Origin: Bacillota bacterium
Lineage (GTDB): Bacteria > Bacillota > Clostridia > Peptostreptococcales > Anaerovoracaceae
Assembly (NCBI GenBank): GCA_029101005.1
Contig: JAQXQE010000015.1
Span: 1 to 58,719, forward strand
Direction of reading: 5' to 3'
DNA length: 58,719 nt
Part shown: positions 1 to 8,110 of the stretch, in pieces
How positions within the stretch are numbered: the first letter of the stretch is position 1
Layout of the letters: each line of letters starts with the position of its first letter
Notes under the pieces: generated by a model
What the model saw: the letters and a program-made list of their open reading frames with translations, nothing else
What the model was told of the DNA's origin: nothing
Database searches by the model: none
Position numbers and translations under genes: made by a program

Positions 1-258
1 CTTGATCCATGAGATACCTCCAGAGTTTTTTAGACAGTTCGAAAAAGTCAAAAAAGTCTAAACCAAATTAGTCTGATTCTCTCTAGATTATCTCATTGGA
101 GATCCCGGTGTTAAAGGCACCGTGTTATTAAGCGGTTACGATGCATCGCTAGCAATGTCGAACATCTCATCATTATACTTGGCTGGGAAACGCGTCAGCG
201 CCATGGCACAATATTGGAAATTAGAAGAAAACCAGCAACATATTAAGACAGATAATTA
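1..258 (+). other. Stretch without a recognisable intact gene; possible decayed coding remnant
   Basis: No complete gene is visible. In one plus-strand frame there is an open run from the window edge to a TAA at 59-61 (peptide ending FEKVKKV), then a TGA at 74-76, then an open stretch from 77 to a TAG at 260-262 whose peptide looks protein-like (contains VLLSGYDASLAMSN and YLAGKRVSAMAQYW). That second stretch has no ribosome binding site and only internal GTG/ATG codons as starts. It uses codons such as CGC, GTC and GCC side by side, unlike the AGA-rich genes nearby. It may be the tail of a gene broken by a frameshift or stop codons, or chance. I do not recognise the family. Confidence 0.25.
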
Positions 259-285
259 TTAGCACTCTTATATGGTGAGTGCTAA
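259..285 (+). promoter_or_regulatory. CIRCE operator (HrcA binding site) upstream of clpB
   Basis: The sequence is TTAGCACTC, nine bases, then GAGTGCTAA: a perfect match to the CIRCE inverted repeat bound by the heat-shock repressor HrcA. It lies about 100 bp before the clpB start. A possible -10 (GATAAT, 251-256) just before it would place the transcription start inside the operator, which is the usual arrangement, but the matching -35 is poor. No CtsR heptad repeat was seen. Confidence 0.93.
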
Positions 286-388
286 AAAATGCTTTACTTT
301 TTGAAAACGTAGTACTATTATTCAATTGTAAGACAAGGATAAACAAAGAGAAAAAGAAACATTCTTAAGATATAGTGGAGGGTGAGGA

Positions 389-2980
389 ATGAATATAGAG
401 AAATACACACAGAATACGCAGAGGGTTATTATCGATGCGCAGAACATTGCCATTGCTGAGGGTCAGCAGATGGTTGAGACAGAGCATGTTCATCTTGCTC
501 TTATGAAACAGAAGGACGGACTTATTCCTAAGCTTCTAAATAATATGAATATTGATGCTGCGGCTGTTGAGGCAGCTGTTCAGCAGGAGATTGACAGACT
601 GCCTAAGTTCAGCGGCGGAAGCGATGGTTTATATGCTTCAAGGAACTTCAATAAGCTCTTTATGGATGCTGAGAAGTATGCTGAGCAGTTCAAGGACGAA
701 TATGTATCTGTAGAGCATATATATTTGGCATTGCTTGATGAGAAGGGAAGTAAGAACTCGGCGATTTTCGATAGATTTGGAATCAACAAGAACAACTTCC
801 TTGATGCGCTGTCAAAGGTTAGAGGCAATCAGAGAATCACAAGCCAGAATCCTGAGGATAATTATGAAGCACTCGAGAAATACGGAAGAGATCTCGTAGA
901 GATGGCTAGAGCTGGTAAGCTCGATCCAGTAATTGGAAGAGACGCTGAGATTAGACATGCTATTCAGATTCTTTCAAGAAGAACTAAGAACAATCCGGTT
1001 CTCATCGGAGAGCCTGGCGTTGGTAAGACAGCAGTTGTAGAGGGTCTAGCGCAGAGAATTCTCAGCGGTGATGTTCCTGAGGGACTTAAGGACAAGACAA
1101 TCTTCGCTCTCGATATGGGTGCTCTGATTGCAGGTGCCAAGTTCAGAGGAGAATTCGAGGAGCGACTCAAGGCAGTTCTCAACGAAGTGGAGAAGTCCGA
1201 CGGAAGAATCATACTTTTTATCGATGAGATACATAACATCGTAGGTGCTGGAAGAACTGAAGGATCGATGGATGCCGGCAACCTGCTCAAGCCAAAGCTC
1301 GCAAGAGGAGAGCTTCACTGCATCGGAGCAACAACACTCGATGAGTACCGAAAGTACATCGAGAAGGATGCGGCTCTTGAGAGAAGATTCCAGAAGATTA
1401 CTGTCGACCAGCCAAGCGTGGAGGATACTATCTCAATTCTCAGAGGTATCAAGGAGAAGTTCGAGATTCACCACGGTGTAAGAATTACAGACAACGCGCT
1501 GATTGCCTGCGCCACACTTTCTGACAGATATATCAGTGACAGATATCTTCCTGATAAGGCAATCGATCTGATGGATGAGGCAGCTGCTAGAATCAGAACT
1601 GAGATTGACAGTATGCCGGCTGAGCTCGATGAGATCTCGAGAAAAATCATGCAGCTTGAGATTCAGAAGCAAGCGCTTAAGAAAGAGACTGATAAGGCTT
1701 CTGAAGCTAGACTTGCAGCACTTGAGGAAGAACTCGCTGAACTCAAGGAAACTAATGCAGGACTTATGGCTCAGTGGGATAATGAGAAGAATGTCCTCCA
1801 GCAGGTCAAGCTTACTAAGCAGCAGATTGAGAATGTCAGAAGAGAGATTGAGGATGCTGAGAGAAACTATGATCTCGAGAAGCTCGCTGCCCTTAAATAC
1901 GGAACCCTGCCAGAGCTTGAGAAGAAGCTCGAAGCTGAGATGCAAGTAGCGAATGCAAAGGAAGAGGAGAGGCTTCTCAAGGAAGAGGTTACAGAGGATG
2001 AGATTGCTGAGGTAATCTCTTCATGGACTGGAATTCCGCTGAACAAACTTCTCGAGACCGAAAGAGATAAGTTGATAAGACTTCCAGAAATCCTTCATAA
2101 GAGAGTAGTAGGACAGGATGCTGGTGTGACTGCAATCTCGGAGGCGATTCTAAGAGCTAGAGCAGGACTTAAGGACGAGAACAGACCAATTGGATCATTT
2201 ATCTTCCTCGGTCCTACCGGAGTTGGTAAAACCGAGCTCGCCAAGGCTCTCTCGGAGGCTCTCTTCGATACAGAACGTAATATGATAAGAATCGATATGT
2301 CTGAGTATATGGAGAAGCATTCTGTGTCCAGACTCGTTGGAGCGCCTCCAGGATATGTAGGATATGATGAGGGCGGACAGCTGACAGAGGCTGTAAGAAG
2401 AAAACCATATAGCGTAATCCTGTTCGACGAGATTGAGAAGGCTCATCCAGATGTATTCAATATTCTGCTCCAGCTTCTCGATGATGGCAGACTCACAGAC
2501 AACCAGGGCCGTACAGTTGACTTCAAGAATACAGTAGTCATTATGACATCGAATATCGGAAGTGCTGATCTCATCGACAATATGAACGATGACGGAAGCA
2601 TTGATGAGGAAGTAGAGAATGCTGTAACAGATAAGCTCAAGGCTTACTTCAGACCAGAGTTTCTGAATAGAATTGATGATATCATCCTCTTCAATCCGCT
2701 TACTAAGGTTCAGGTTATGGATATCATAAGACTCTCACTCAAGGGTCTGCAGAATAGACTGGCTGACCGTGACATCACTCTTGAGATGACAGATGCAGCA
2801 GTTGCTTACATCGCTGATGAGGCATACGATCCTCACTATGGTGCAAGACCAATCAAGAGATATCTCCAGAAGAACATCGAGACATCAATCGCTTCGATGA
2901 TCATAAGAGGAGACATAATGGATGGACAGAAGATAGTCTGTGACGTAGAAGATGGCTCACTTGTCTATAATGCGTTATAA
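389..2980 (+). CDS. clpB: ClpB ATP-dependent protein disaggregase
   Basis: This is a full-length Hsp100 chaperone of 863 residues, the usual length. It pulls apart aggregated proteins together with DnaK in the cytoplasm. The N-terminal Clp repeat domain (about 1-145) is followed by AAA+ domain 1 with Walker A GEPGVGKT at 207-214, a long coiled-coil middle domain (about 400-525, rich in Glu and Lys) and AAA+ domain 2 with GPTGVGKT at 608-615. The middle domain separates ClpB from ClpA/ClpC. The ATG follows a strong GGAGGGTGA ribosome site at 377-385. The CIRCE element upstream indicates heat-shock control by HrcA. The gene stands alone and ends at a strong bidirectional terminator. Confidence 0.97.
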   Translation: MNIEKYTQNTQRVIIDAQNIAIAEGQQMVETEHVHLALMKQKDGLIPKLLNNMNIDAAAVEAAVQQEIDRLPKFSGGSDGLYASRNFNKLFMDAEKYAEQFKDEYVSVEHIYLALLDEKGSKNSAIFDRFGINKNNFLDALSKVRGNQRITSQNPEDNYEALEKYGRDLVEMARAGKLDPVIGRDAEIRHAIQILSRRTKNNPVLIGEPGVGKTAVVEGLAQRILSGDVPEGLKDKTIFALDMGALIAGAKFRGEFEERLKAVLNEVEKSDGRIILFIDEIHNIVGAGRTEGSMDAGNLLKPKLARGELHCIGATTLDEYRKYIEKDAALERRFQKITVDQPSVEDTISILRGIKEKFEIHHGVRITDNALIACATLSDRYISDRYLPDKAIDLMDEAAARIRTEIDSMPAELDEISRKIMQLEIQKQALKKETDKASEARLAALEEELAELKETNAGLMAQWDNEKNVLQQVKLTKQQIENVRREIEDAERNYDLEKLAALKYGTLPELEKKLEAEMQVANAKEEERLLKEEVTEDEIAEVISSWTGIPLNKLLETERDKLIRLPEILHKRVVGQDAGVTAISEAILRARAGLKDENRPIGSFIFLGPTGVGKTELAKALSEALFDTERNMIRIDMSEYMEKHSVSRLVGAPPGYVGYDEGGQLTEAVRRKPYSVILFDEIEKAHPDVFNILLQLLDDGRLTDNQGRTVDFKNTVVIMTSNIGSADLIDNMNDDGSIDEEVENAVTDKLKAYFRPEFLNRIDDIILFNPLTKVQVMDIIRLSLKGLQNRLADRDITLEMTDAAVAYIADEAYDPHYGARPIKRYLQKNIETSIASMIIRGDIMDGQKIVCDVEDGSLVYNAL

Positions 2981-3004
2981 GTAAACAAATATTGGCGAAG
3001 ATAA

Positions 3005-3032
3005 AACCCCGAAGGAATAGTCCTTCGGGGTT
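3005..3032. terminator. Bidirectional terminator between clpB and the GntR gene
   Basis: A perfect 12-bp stem (AACCCCGAAGGA / TCCTTCGGGGTT) with a four-base loop lies between the convergent genes. On the minus strand it is followed by a T-rich stretch (ttttatctt); on the plus strand the T-run is weaker. Confidence 0.88.
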
Positions 3033-3039
3033 GCTGTTT

Positions 3040-3699
3040 CTAGAAGTATTTCGACATTCTGCGGAGCTTTGACTGTGTCATGTGCTTCTCCATTGCAATT
3101 CTTCCAGCTGCTACATTGCGAGCATCGATTGCATCGAAGATTGCCTTGTGCTCCTCGAGGATTGTTCTGAGGTAATCACCTGAGAATGTGCGAGGTGGGG
3201 CAGAGTGCTTAAGATATGTCTGGTATGTTGACAGTGTCTTCTGAAGCATTCTGTCCTTTGTTCCTTGATAGATCAGATTGTGGAAGCTTGAGTTGAAGTG
3301 AAGAACCTTCTCTGTATCATCCTTAAGAGTGTAGAACTCCATGAACTCGATAACTTCACGAGCGGCATCAACTTCCTCGTCGCTCATACGCTTGATAGCC
3401 CATTCGATAGCCTGCACTTCGAAGAGACATCTGAGATCGAAGAGGTCAGAAATATCTCTCTTAGTAAGTCCAATAACGAATGCTCCACGATTTGGAATGT
3501 TCTCAATGAGACCATCAGACTCGAGCTGTCTGAAAGCTTCTCTAACTGGTGTGCGGCTTACATTATACTTCTTGCACAGAGTCTGCTCAGTCAGCTTTGT
3601 CTCAGGCTTGATAGCTCCCGAAAGGATATCCTTCTGAATATCAAGGAATAGACTATTTGAAAGTGGCTGATTATTCTGCTCAAATTGTTTGTTAGTCAT
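3040..3699 (-). CDS. GntR-family transcriptional regulator, FadR/FCD type
   Basis: This is a 219-residue repressor-type protein. The N-terminal winged helix-turn-helix (about 12-75) contains the typical TLCKKYNVSRTPVREAFRQL recognition region, and the all-helical FCD ligand domain (about 85-210) carries the conserved histidines (FHNLI, EEHKAI, EKHM). The Asp that often starts the FCD metal site appears replaced by Asn (FNSSFH). The start was set at the ATG at 3699, preceded by AAAGGGG nine bases away. An in-frame ATG at 3738 would sit only about 13 bases after the predicted transcription start and lacks a ribosome site. No metabolic gene is adjacent on the same strand, so the ligand is unknown. 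Confidence 0.88.
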   Translation of the reverse strand: MTNKQFEQNNQPLSNSLFLDIQKDILSGAIKPETKLTEQTLCKKYNVSRTPVREAFRQLESDGLIENIPNRGAFVIGLTKRDISDLFDLRCLFEVQAIEWAIKRMSDEEVDAAREVIEFMEFYTLKDDTEKVLHFNSSFHNLIYQGTKDRMLQKTLSTYQTYLKHSAPPRTFSGDYLRTILEEHKAIFDAIDARNVAAGRIAMEKHMTQSKLRRMSKYF

Positions 3700-3725
3700 C
3701 AGACTGTACCCCTTTCTCAAAATCA

Positions 3726-3748
3726 TATACAAACACACAAATTGTATA
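3726..3748 (-). promoter_or_regulatory. Candidate GntR autoregulatory operator
   Basis: An inverted repeat TATACAA, nine bases, TTGTATA lies just downstream of the predicted transcription start of the GntR gene and upstream of its ribosome site. FadR-type regulators commonly bind short AT-rich palindromes containing TTGTATAC-like half sites. The position fits autorepression. No binding data can be inferred from sequence alone. Confidence 0.5.
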
Positions 3749-3757
3749 CTTGTCTTT

Positions 3758-3785
3758 ATTATAGAACCATCGATTATTTTGTCAA
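3758..3785 (-). promoter_or_regulatory. Consensus sigma-A promoter of the GntR gene
   Basis: On the minus strand TTGACA (3785-3780) is followed after 16 bases by TATAAT (3763-3758). Both hexamers match consensus exactly. Transcription should start near 3751. Confidence 0.85.
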
Positions 3786-3874
3786 TATAAGTGCATCAAA
3801 AATACATAAGGAATACGAAATATCTGGTGCCTATGTTATTCTATATTTAAATTATTGATATATGGAGCAAAGAT

Positions 3875-4519
3875 ATGACAGCAAACATCCTAAGTAAAGA
3901 GCAAGCGGTCGAAGTTCTTGACAGACTGGAGATAGCATACCCAGATGCAGGTTGTGCACTAGACTATGATACAGTGTACCATCTTTTAATTGCAGTAGTT
4001 CTCTCAGCCCAGACAACAGATATTAGCGTGAACCTAGTTACGCCAAGTCTCTTTGAGAAGTATCCTGAACCAGAGGATCTGGCCAAGGCTGAGCCGGAAG
4101 AGGTGATGGAAACAATTCGAAAGATAGGTCTATATAAGAATAAGACTAAGAACATTATTGCACTGGCGCAGGCACTCGTTAATGATTACAACGGTGTAGT
4201 TCCGGGAAATTTCGATGAACTCATAAAGCTTCCTGGAGTAGGTCGTAAGACGGCAAATGTTGTTATGGCTGAAGCATTTGGAGCTCAAAAGATTGCGGTT
4301 GATACGCACGTCTTTAGAGTATCTAACAGAATAGGTCTTGCGCATGAGAAGGACGTACTTGCGACTGAGAAACAGCTCATGCTGATTCTACCTGAGGATC
4401 GCTGGACGAGGGCACACCACCTGCTTATCTTCCATGGCAGGAGGTGTTGTGCAGCGAGAAAGCCAAATTGTATTAATTGCTGTGTAAGGGATATTTGCCT
4501 TGATAATAATAATCGTTAG
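3875..4519 (+). CDS. nth: Endonuclease III (DNA glycosylase/AP lyase)
   Basis: This 214-residue protein removes oxidised pyrimidines from DNA and nicks the abasic site, the first step of base-excision repair. The helix-hairpin-helix motif LPGVGRKTA is at 119-127, with catalytic Lys125, and the second catalytic residue, Asp143, lies in VDTHVFRVSNR. A C-terminal 4Fe-4S cluster site has the family spacing: Cys192, Cys199, Cys202, Cys208. GGAG precedes the ATG by seven bases. It is 67 bp before gap, but the latter has its own strong ribosome site and may be expressed separately. Confidence 0.96.
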   Translation: MTANILSKEQAVEVLDRLEIAYPDAGCALDYDTVYHLLIAVVLSAQTTDISVNLVTPSLFEKYPEPEDLAKAEPEEVMETIRKIGLYKNKTKNIIALAQALVNDYNGVVPGNFDELIKLPGVGRKTANVVMAEAFGAQKIAVDTHVFRVSNRIGLAHEKDVLATEKQLMLILPEDRWTRAHHLLIFHGRRCCAARKPNCINCCVRDICLDNNNR

Positions 4520-4586
4520 ATGATAGAATTGACCTATAGTTATGTTACAGTGTCGTTTTGTGCGACGTAAAACAAGGAGGATAATA

Positions 4587-5600
4587 ATGGCAAGAGTCGG
4601 AATTAATGGCTTCGGAAGAATCTCCAGAGTTGTTATGAGAGCTGCACTTGAGAGAGATAATATCAATATTGCAGCAATCAACTGGCGTAATGCAGATATC
4701 GATTATGTTGCTTATCTGCTCAAGTATGACACAACATTTGGACCATTCCCTGGAACTGTTGAGAAGTATGCAGATGGAATCATCGTTAATGGTAAGAAGA
4801 TTCCTGTATTCTTCAACAGCGATGCAAAGGATGCTCCATGGGGTGCAGTTGGTGCAGATTATATTATGGAGGGAACAGGAGCTTATAACACACAGGAGAA
4901 GGCTCAGGTTCACCTGGATGCAGGCGCAAAGAAGGTAATCATCTCAGCTCCTGCAAAGGACAAGACAACTCCTACATTCGTATACGGAGTTAACCACAAC
5001 GAGTACAAGAAGGATATGCAGATTGTTTCTAACGCATCATGCACAACTAACTGTCTCGCTCCAGTTTGCAAGGTTCTCAATGATAACTGGGGAATCAAGG
5101 AAGGTCTTATGTCAACAATCCACGCTGCTACAGCAAAGCAGAACGTAGTTGATGATAGAAACAACAAGGACTGGAGAATCGGAAGATCAGTATTCAACAA
5201 CATCATCCCAACAACAACAGGTGCTGCTAAGGCTGTAGGTCTTGTAATTCCTGAGATTGCTGGTAAGATGACTGGTATTTCATACAGAGTTCCAACTGCT
5301 GACGTATCAGTAGTTGACCTCAACATCGGACTCCAGAAGTCAACAACACTTGAGGAGATCTATGCTAAGATGAAGGAAGCTTCAGGGGGCGAGATGAATG
5401 GTATCATCAGATACGTTGAGGATCCACTGGTAACAGGAGATTTCATCGGCGAGCCTTGCGCTTCTGTATTCGATTCAAACATGGGTATCGAGCTCAATCC
5501 TAACTTTTTCAAGCTCGTTATGTACTATGATAATGAGTACGGCTACAGCACACAGATGCTGAAGTTTATCGAGCACATGGAGAAGGTGGACAACGAATAA
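4587..5600 (+). CDS. gap: Glyceraldehyde-3-phosphate dehydrogenase
   Basis: This glycolytic enzyme of 337 residues oxidises glyceraldehyde 3-phosphate to 1,3-bisphosphoglycerate. The N-terminal Rossmann start GINGFGRI and the active site SNASCTTNC (Cys152) are intact, with the catalytic His in STIHAAT. The ATG at 4587 is chosen because AAGGAGG lies seven bases before it; an upstream in-frame start at 4542 would add an unrelated tail. Odd point: the end of the second beta strand reads AINWRN, so the Asp that normally binds the adenosine ribose of NAD (as in AIND of E. coli GapA) is Trp33, followed by Arg34. This may change coenzyme preference. It heads the gap-pgk-tpiA run. Confidence 0.96.
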   Translation: MARVGINGFGRISRVVMRAALERDNINIAAINWRNADIDYVAYLLKYDTTFGPFPGTVEKYADGIIVNGKKIPVFFNSDAKDAPWGAVGADYIMEGTGAYNTQEKAQVHLDAGAKKVIISAPAKDKTTPTFVYGVNHNEYKKDMQIVSNASCTTNCLAPVCKVLNDNWGIKEGLMSTIHAATAKQNVVDDRNNKDWRIGRSVFNNIIPTTTGAAKAVGLVIPEIAGKMTGISYRVPTADVSVVDLNIGLQKSTTLEEIYAKMKEASGGEMNGIIRYVEDPLVTGDFIGEPCASVFDSNMGIELNPNFFKLVMYYDNEYGYSTQMLKFIEHMEKVDNE

Positions 5601-5613
5601 GATTTCACAAGAC

Positions 5614-5637
5614 GCCGCGCTTAGCAATAGGCGCGGC
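5614..5637 (+). terminator. Hairpin between gap and pgk (weak terminator or mRNA-processing element)
   Basis: GCCGCGC, a ten-base loop and GCGCGGC form a 7-bp GC-only stem, followed by ATTTTAT. It sits 13 bases after the gap stop and 20 before pgk. Such hairpins can lower downstream transcription or protect the gap mRNA end. Confidence 0.55.
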
Positions 5638-5656
5638 ATTTTATAGGAGAATAAAA

Positions 5657-6844
5657 ATGGCTAAGAAAACTGTAAAGGATATCGCATGGGCTGGTAAGAC
5701 TGCCGTTATGAGATGTGATTTCAACGTTCCTCTTAAGGATGGAGCAATCTCAGATGATACAAGAATCAGAGCTGCTCTTCCAACTATTGAGTATCTGAAG
5801 GAGCAGGGTGCTGCTATCGTTATTATGTCACACCTTGGACGTCCTAAGGGTAAGGCTGTTCCTGAGATGTCACTTGCTCCTGTTGCTGCAAGACTCTCAG
5901 AGTATCTCGGATGCGATGTTAAGTTTGTTGCCTCAGATGTAGTTGTTGACGATGAGGTAAAGGATGCAGCTAAGGCTCTTCAGGCTGGAGAGATAATGCT
6001 GATTGAGAATGTAAGATACAGAAATGAGGAGACAGATAATGATCCTGAGTTCGCAAAGGATCTTGCAGATCTAGGAGATGTATTCGTTCAGGAGGCTTTC
6101 GGAACAGCTCACAGAGCACATGCTTCGACAACTGGTATCGCAGCATACATTCCTGCAGTAAGTGGTTTCCTTATTGAGAAGGAACTCAAGTACCTTGGAA
6201 TGGCTGTAGACAATCCAGAGAGACCACTCTGTGCAATTATGGGTGGAGCTAAGGTTGCTGATAAGATCACTCTTATTGGAAACCTCCTTGATAAGGTTGA
6301 TAAGCTTGTTATCGGTGGAGGTATGGCTTTCACATTCCTCAAGGCTATGGGATTCTCAATCGGAACTTCACTTCTTGATGAGGAAGGCCTCTGCACAATC
6401 GACGATATTTTTGCTAAGGCTGAGGAGAGGGGTGTTGAAATCTGTCTCCCAGTTGATGTAGTATGCGCTGATGCATTCTCAAACGATGCCGCATTCGATA
6501 CATATGATGTTAAGGATATTCCAGCTGACAGAATGGGACTCGACATCGGTCCTAAGACAGTTGAGAAGTATCTTGCTGCAATAAACTCATCAAAGACTGT
6601 AGTATGGAATGGACCTATGGGTGTATTCGAGATGAGTAACTTCGCTGCTGGTACCAAGGCTGTTGCTGAGTGCCTCGCTAAGCACGAGTGTACGACAGTA
6701 ATCGGTGGTGGAGATTCAGCTGCTGCAGTTGAGCAGTTCGGATTCACAGCTGATATGACTCACGTGTCAACTGGTGGTGGAGCTAGCCTTGAGTTCCTCG
6801 AGGGTAAGACTCTTCCTGGAATCGCAATTATTGAAGAGTGCTAA
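5657..6844 (+). CDS. pgk: Phosphoglycerate kinase
   Basis: This monomeric two-domain kinase of 395 residues transfers the acyl phosphate of 1,3-bisphosphoglycerate to ADP. The N-domain has the substrate-binding RCDFNVPLKDG and HLGRPKG motifs; the C-domain nucleotide-binding region shows GGAKVADK, and the GGGDSAAAVEQFG loop and the C-terminal STGGGASLEFLEG are intact. The length is normal. AGGAGA precedes the ATG. It is second in the gap-pgk-tpiA run, separated from gap by a GC-rich hairpin and from tpiA by only 12 bases. Confidence 0.98.
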   Translation: MAKKTVKDIAWAGKTAVMRCDFNVPLKDGAISDDTRIRAALPTIEYLKEQGAAIVIMSHLGRPKGKAVPEMSLAPVAARLSEYLGCDVKFVASDVVVDDEVKDAAKALQAGEIMLIENVRYRNEETDNDPEFAKDLADLGDVFVQEAFGTAHRAHASTTGIAAYIPAVSGFLIEKELKYLGMAVDNPERPLCAIMGGAKVADKITLIGNLLDKVDKLVIGGGMAFTFLKAMGFSIGTSLLDEEGLCTIDDIFAKAEERGVEICLPVDVVCADAFSNDAAFDTYDVKDIPADRMGLDIGPKTVEKYLAAINSSKTVVWNGPMGVFEMSNFAAGTKAVAECLAKHECTTVIGGGDSAAAVEQFGFTADMTHVSTGGGASLEFLEGKTLPGIAIIEEC

Positions 6845-6856
6845 GGAGATAAACTA

Positions 6857-7621
6857 ATGAGAAATATTCTGATTGCCGGCAATTGGAAGATGAATAAGAC
6901 TATCGCTGAGGCAAAGGAATTTGCTGAGGCTGTTAAGGGATGTGAGCTTAGCAAGCATACTGAACTTGCTATTCTTGCACCTTTTACACAGATTGCAGCG
7001 CTTAAGGAAGCGCTCAAGGACACAGATATCAAAGTGGGAGCACAGAATGTACACCACGAACCATCAGGAGCTTATACTGGTGAGGTATCTGTTGCTATGC
7101 TCAAGGAACTCGGTGTAGATTACTGCATCGTTGGCCACTCAGAGAGAAGACAGTACTTCGGTGAGACTGATGCTACAGTTAATATTAAACTCAAGGCGCT
7201 TATCGCTGAGGGTATTTCTCCTATTCTCTGTGTAGGTGAACCACTCGCTGCAAGACAGATGGGACAGCATCTCACATTTGTTGGAAGCCAGCTAGTAACT
7301 GATCTTGCTGGTCTCTCTGACAAGGAGATGGAGCAGCTCGTAATCGCTTATGAGCCAATCTGGGCTATCGGAACAGGAGAGACTGCTACACCTGAGCAGG
7401 CTGCTGAGATGTGTGGTCTTATCAGAGGAATTGTAGAGGGTCTCTACTGTGATAGAGATATTATTGCAGAGCACATTCAGATTCTCTATGGTGGAAGCAT
7501 GAAGCCAGAGAACGCTGCTGATCTTCTCGCTAAGGAGGATATTGATGGCGGTCTCATAGGAGGAGCAAGCCTTAAGGTTGATAGCTTCCTCGAGCTCGCT
7601 ACTATCGCAAACGAGGCATAA
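6857..7621 (+). CDS. tpiA: Triosephosphate isomerase
   Basis: This TIM-barrel enzyme of 254 residues interconverts dihydroxyacetone phosphate and glyceraldehyde 3-phosphate. The active-site Lys in AGNWKMN, the His in IVGHSERRQYFGE, the catalytic Glu in AYEPIWAIGTG (which also holds the mobile loop start) and the phosphate-binding YGGSMKPENA are all present. AAGGAG lies nine bases before the ATG. The gene closes the glycolytic run; phosphoglycerate mutase and enolase, which often follow in Clostridia, are not here, and a strong hairpin follows instead. Confidence 0.98.
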   Translation: MRNILIAGNWKMNKTIAEAKEFAEAVKGCELSKHTELAILAPFTQIAALKEALKDTDIKVGAQNVHHEPSGAYTGEVSVAMLKELGVDYCIVGHSERRQYFGETDATVNIKLKALIAEGISPILCVGEPLAARQMGQHLTFVGSQLVTDLAGLSDKEMEQLVIAYEPIWAIGTGETATPEQAAEMCGLIRGIVEGLYCDRDIIAEHIQILYGGSMKPENAADLLAKEDIDGGLIGGASLKVDSFLELATIANEA

Positions 7622-7655
7622 TTAAGAACAAATATAAGTTCTCAAAAACGTGCAA

Positions 7656-7691
7656 ATAGAGCCACCTGTCTTTATTGACAGGTGGCTCTAT
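7656..7691 (+). terminator. Strong hairpin after tpiA
   Basis: A perfect 15-bp stem (ATAGAGCCACCTGTC and its complement) with a TTTATT loop. There is no run of T directly after it on the plus strand, so it may act as a terminator with help or as an RNA stabiliser. Confidence 0.72.
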
Positions 7692-7785
7692 GTGTGGTAA
7701 AGTTCTGTTTTGTAAGATTGTATTTTTTTAAAACATACAAAAAATACATTCATTTTTTGTCTTGCAAAATAAAGGAGAAAAGAAG

Positions 7786-8019
7786 ATGCATACAGCTTTA
7801 ATGATTCTATTACTTGTTTCAAGTGTAATTCTCACAGTAAGCATTCTGCTTCAGTCAAGTAACAGTGATGGACTCTCAGGTTCAATTGCAGGAGGCGCTG
7901 AGCAGCTCTTTGGTAAGAAGAAGAGTAGAGGATATGACGGTATTCTCAGCAAGATTACAACATTTGCTGCAATCGCATACATCGTAATTGCGCTCGTGCT
8001 TGTAGCAATCTTCAACTAA
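7786..8019 (+). CDS. secG: Preprotein translocase subunit SecG
   Basis: This small inner-membrane protein of 77 residues supports SecYEG-mediated export. It has two hydrophobic segments (about 3-22 and 53-75) joined by the conserved polar, glycine-rich loop LLQSSNSDGLSGSIAGGAEQ and a KKKSRG stretch. The ATG at 7786 follows AAAGGAGAAAAG; an in-frame ATG at 7762 adds MQNKGEKK but would place the ribosome site inside the gene, so it is not used. SecG downstream of a tpiA-containing glycolytic cluster is a common firmicute arrangement. Confidence 0.94.
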   Translation: MHTALMILLLVSSVILTVSILLQSSNSDGLSGSIAGGAEQLFGKKKSRGYDGILSKITTFAAIAYIVIALVLVAIFN

Positions 8020-8110
8020 GTCAATAAATGAAGAGTTGGGGACGCTCTTCGTTTGTGTATAAGTTTATTATTATTTAATCCAATTAAAACTATTCAGGAG
8101 GTTATTGGAC

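Noticed and set aside
259-388. CtsR-type heptad repeat before clpB
   Set aside because: No GGTCAAA-like direct repeats were found; only the HrcA CIRCE element is supported.
8030-8050. GAAGAG/CTCTTC hairpin after secG as a terminator
   Set aside because: Only 6 bp with a nine-base loop and no clean T-run; secG and hppA may be co-transcribed.
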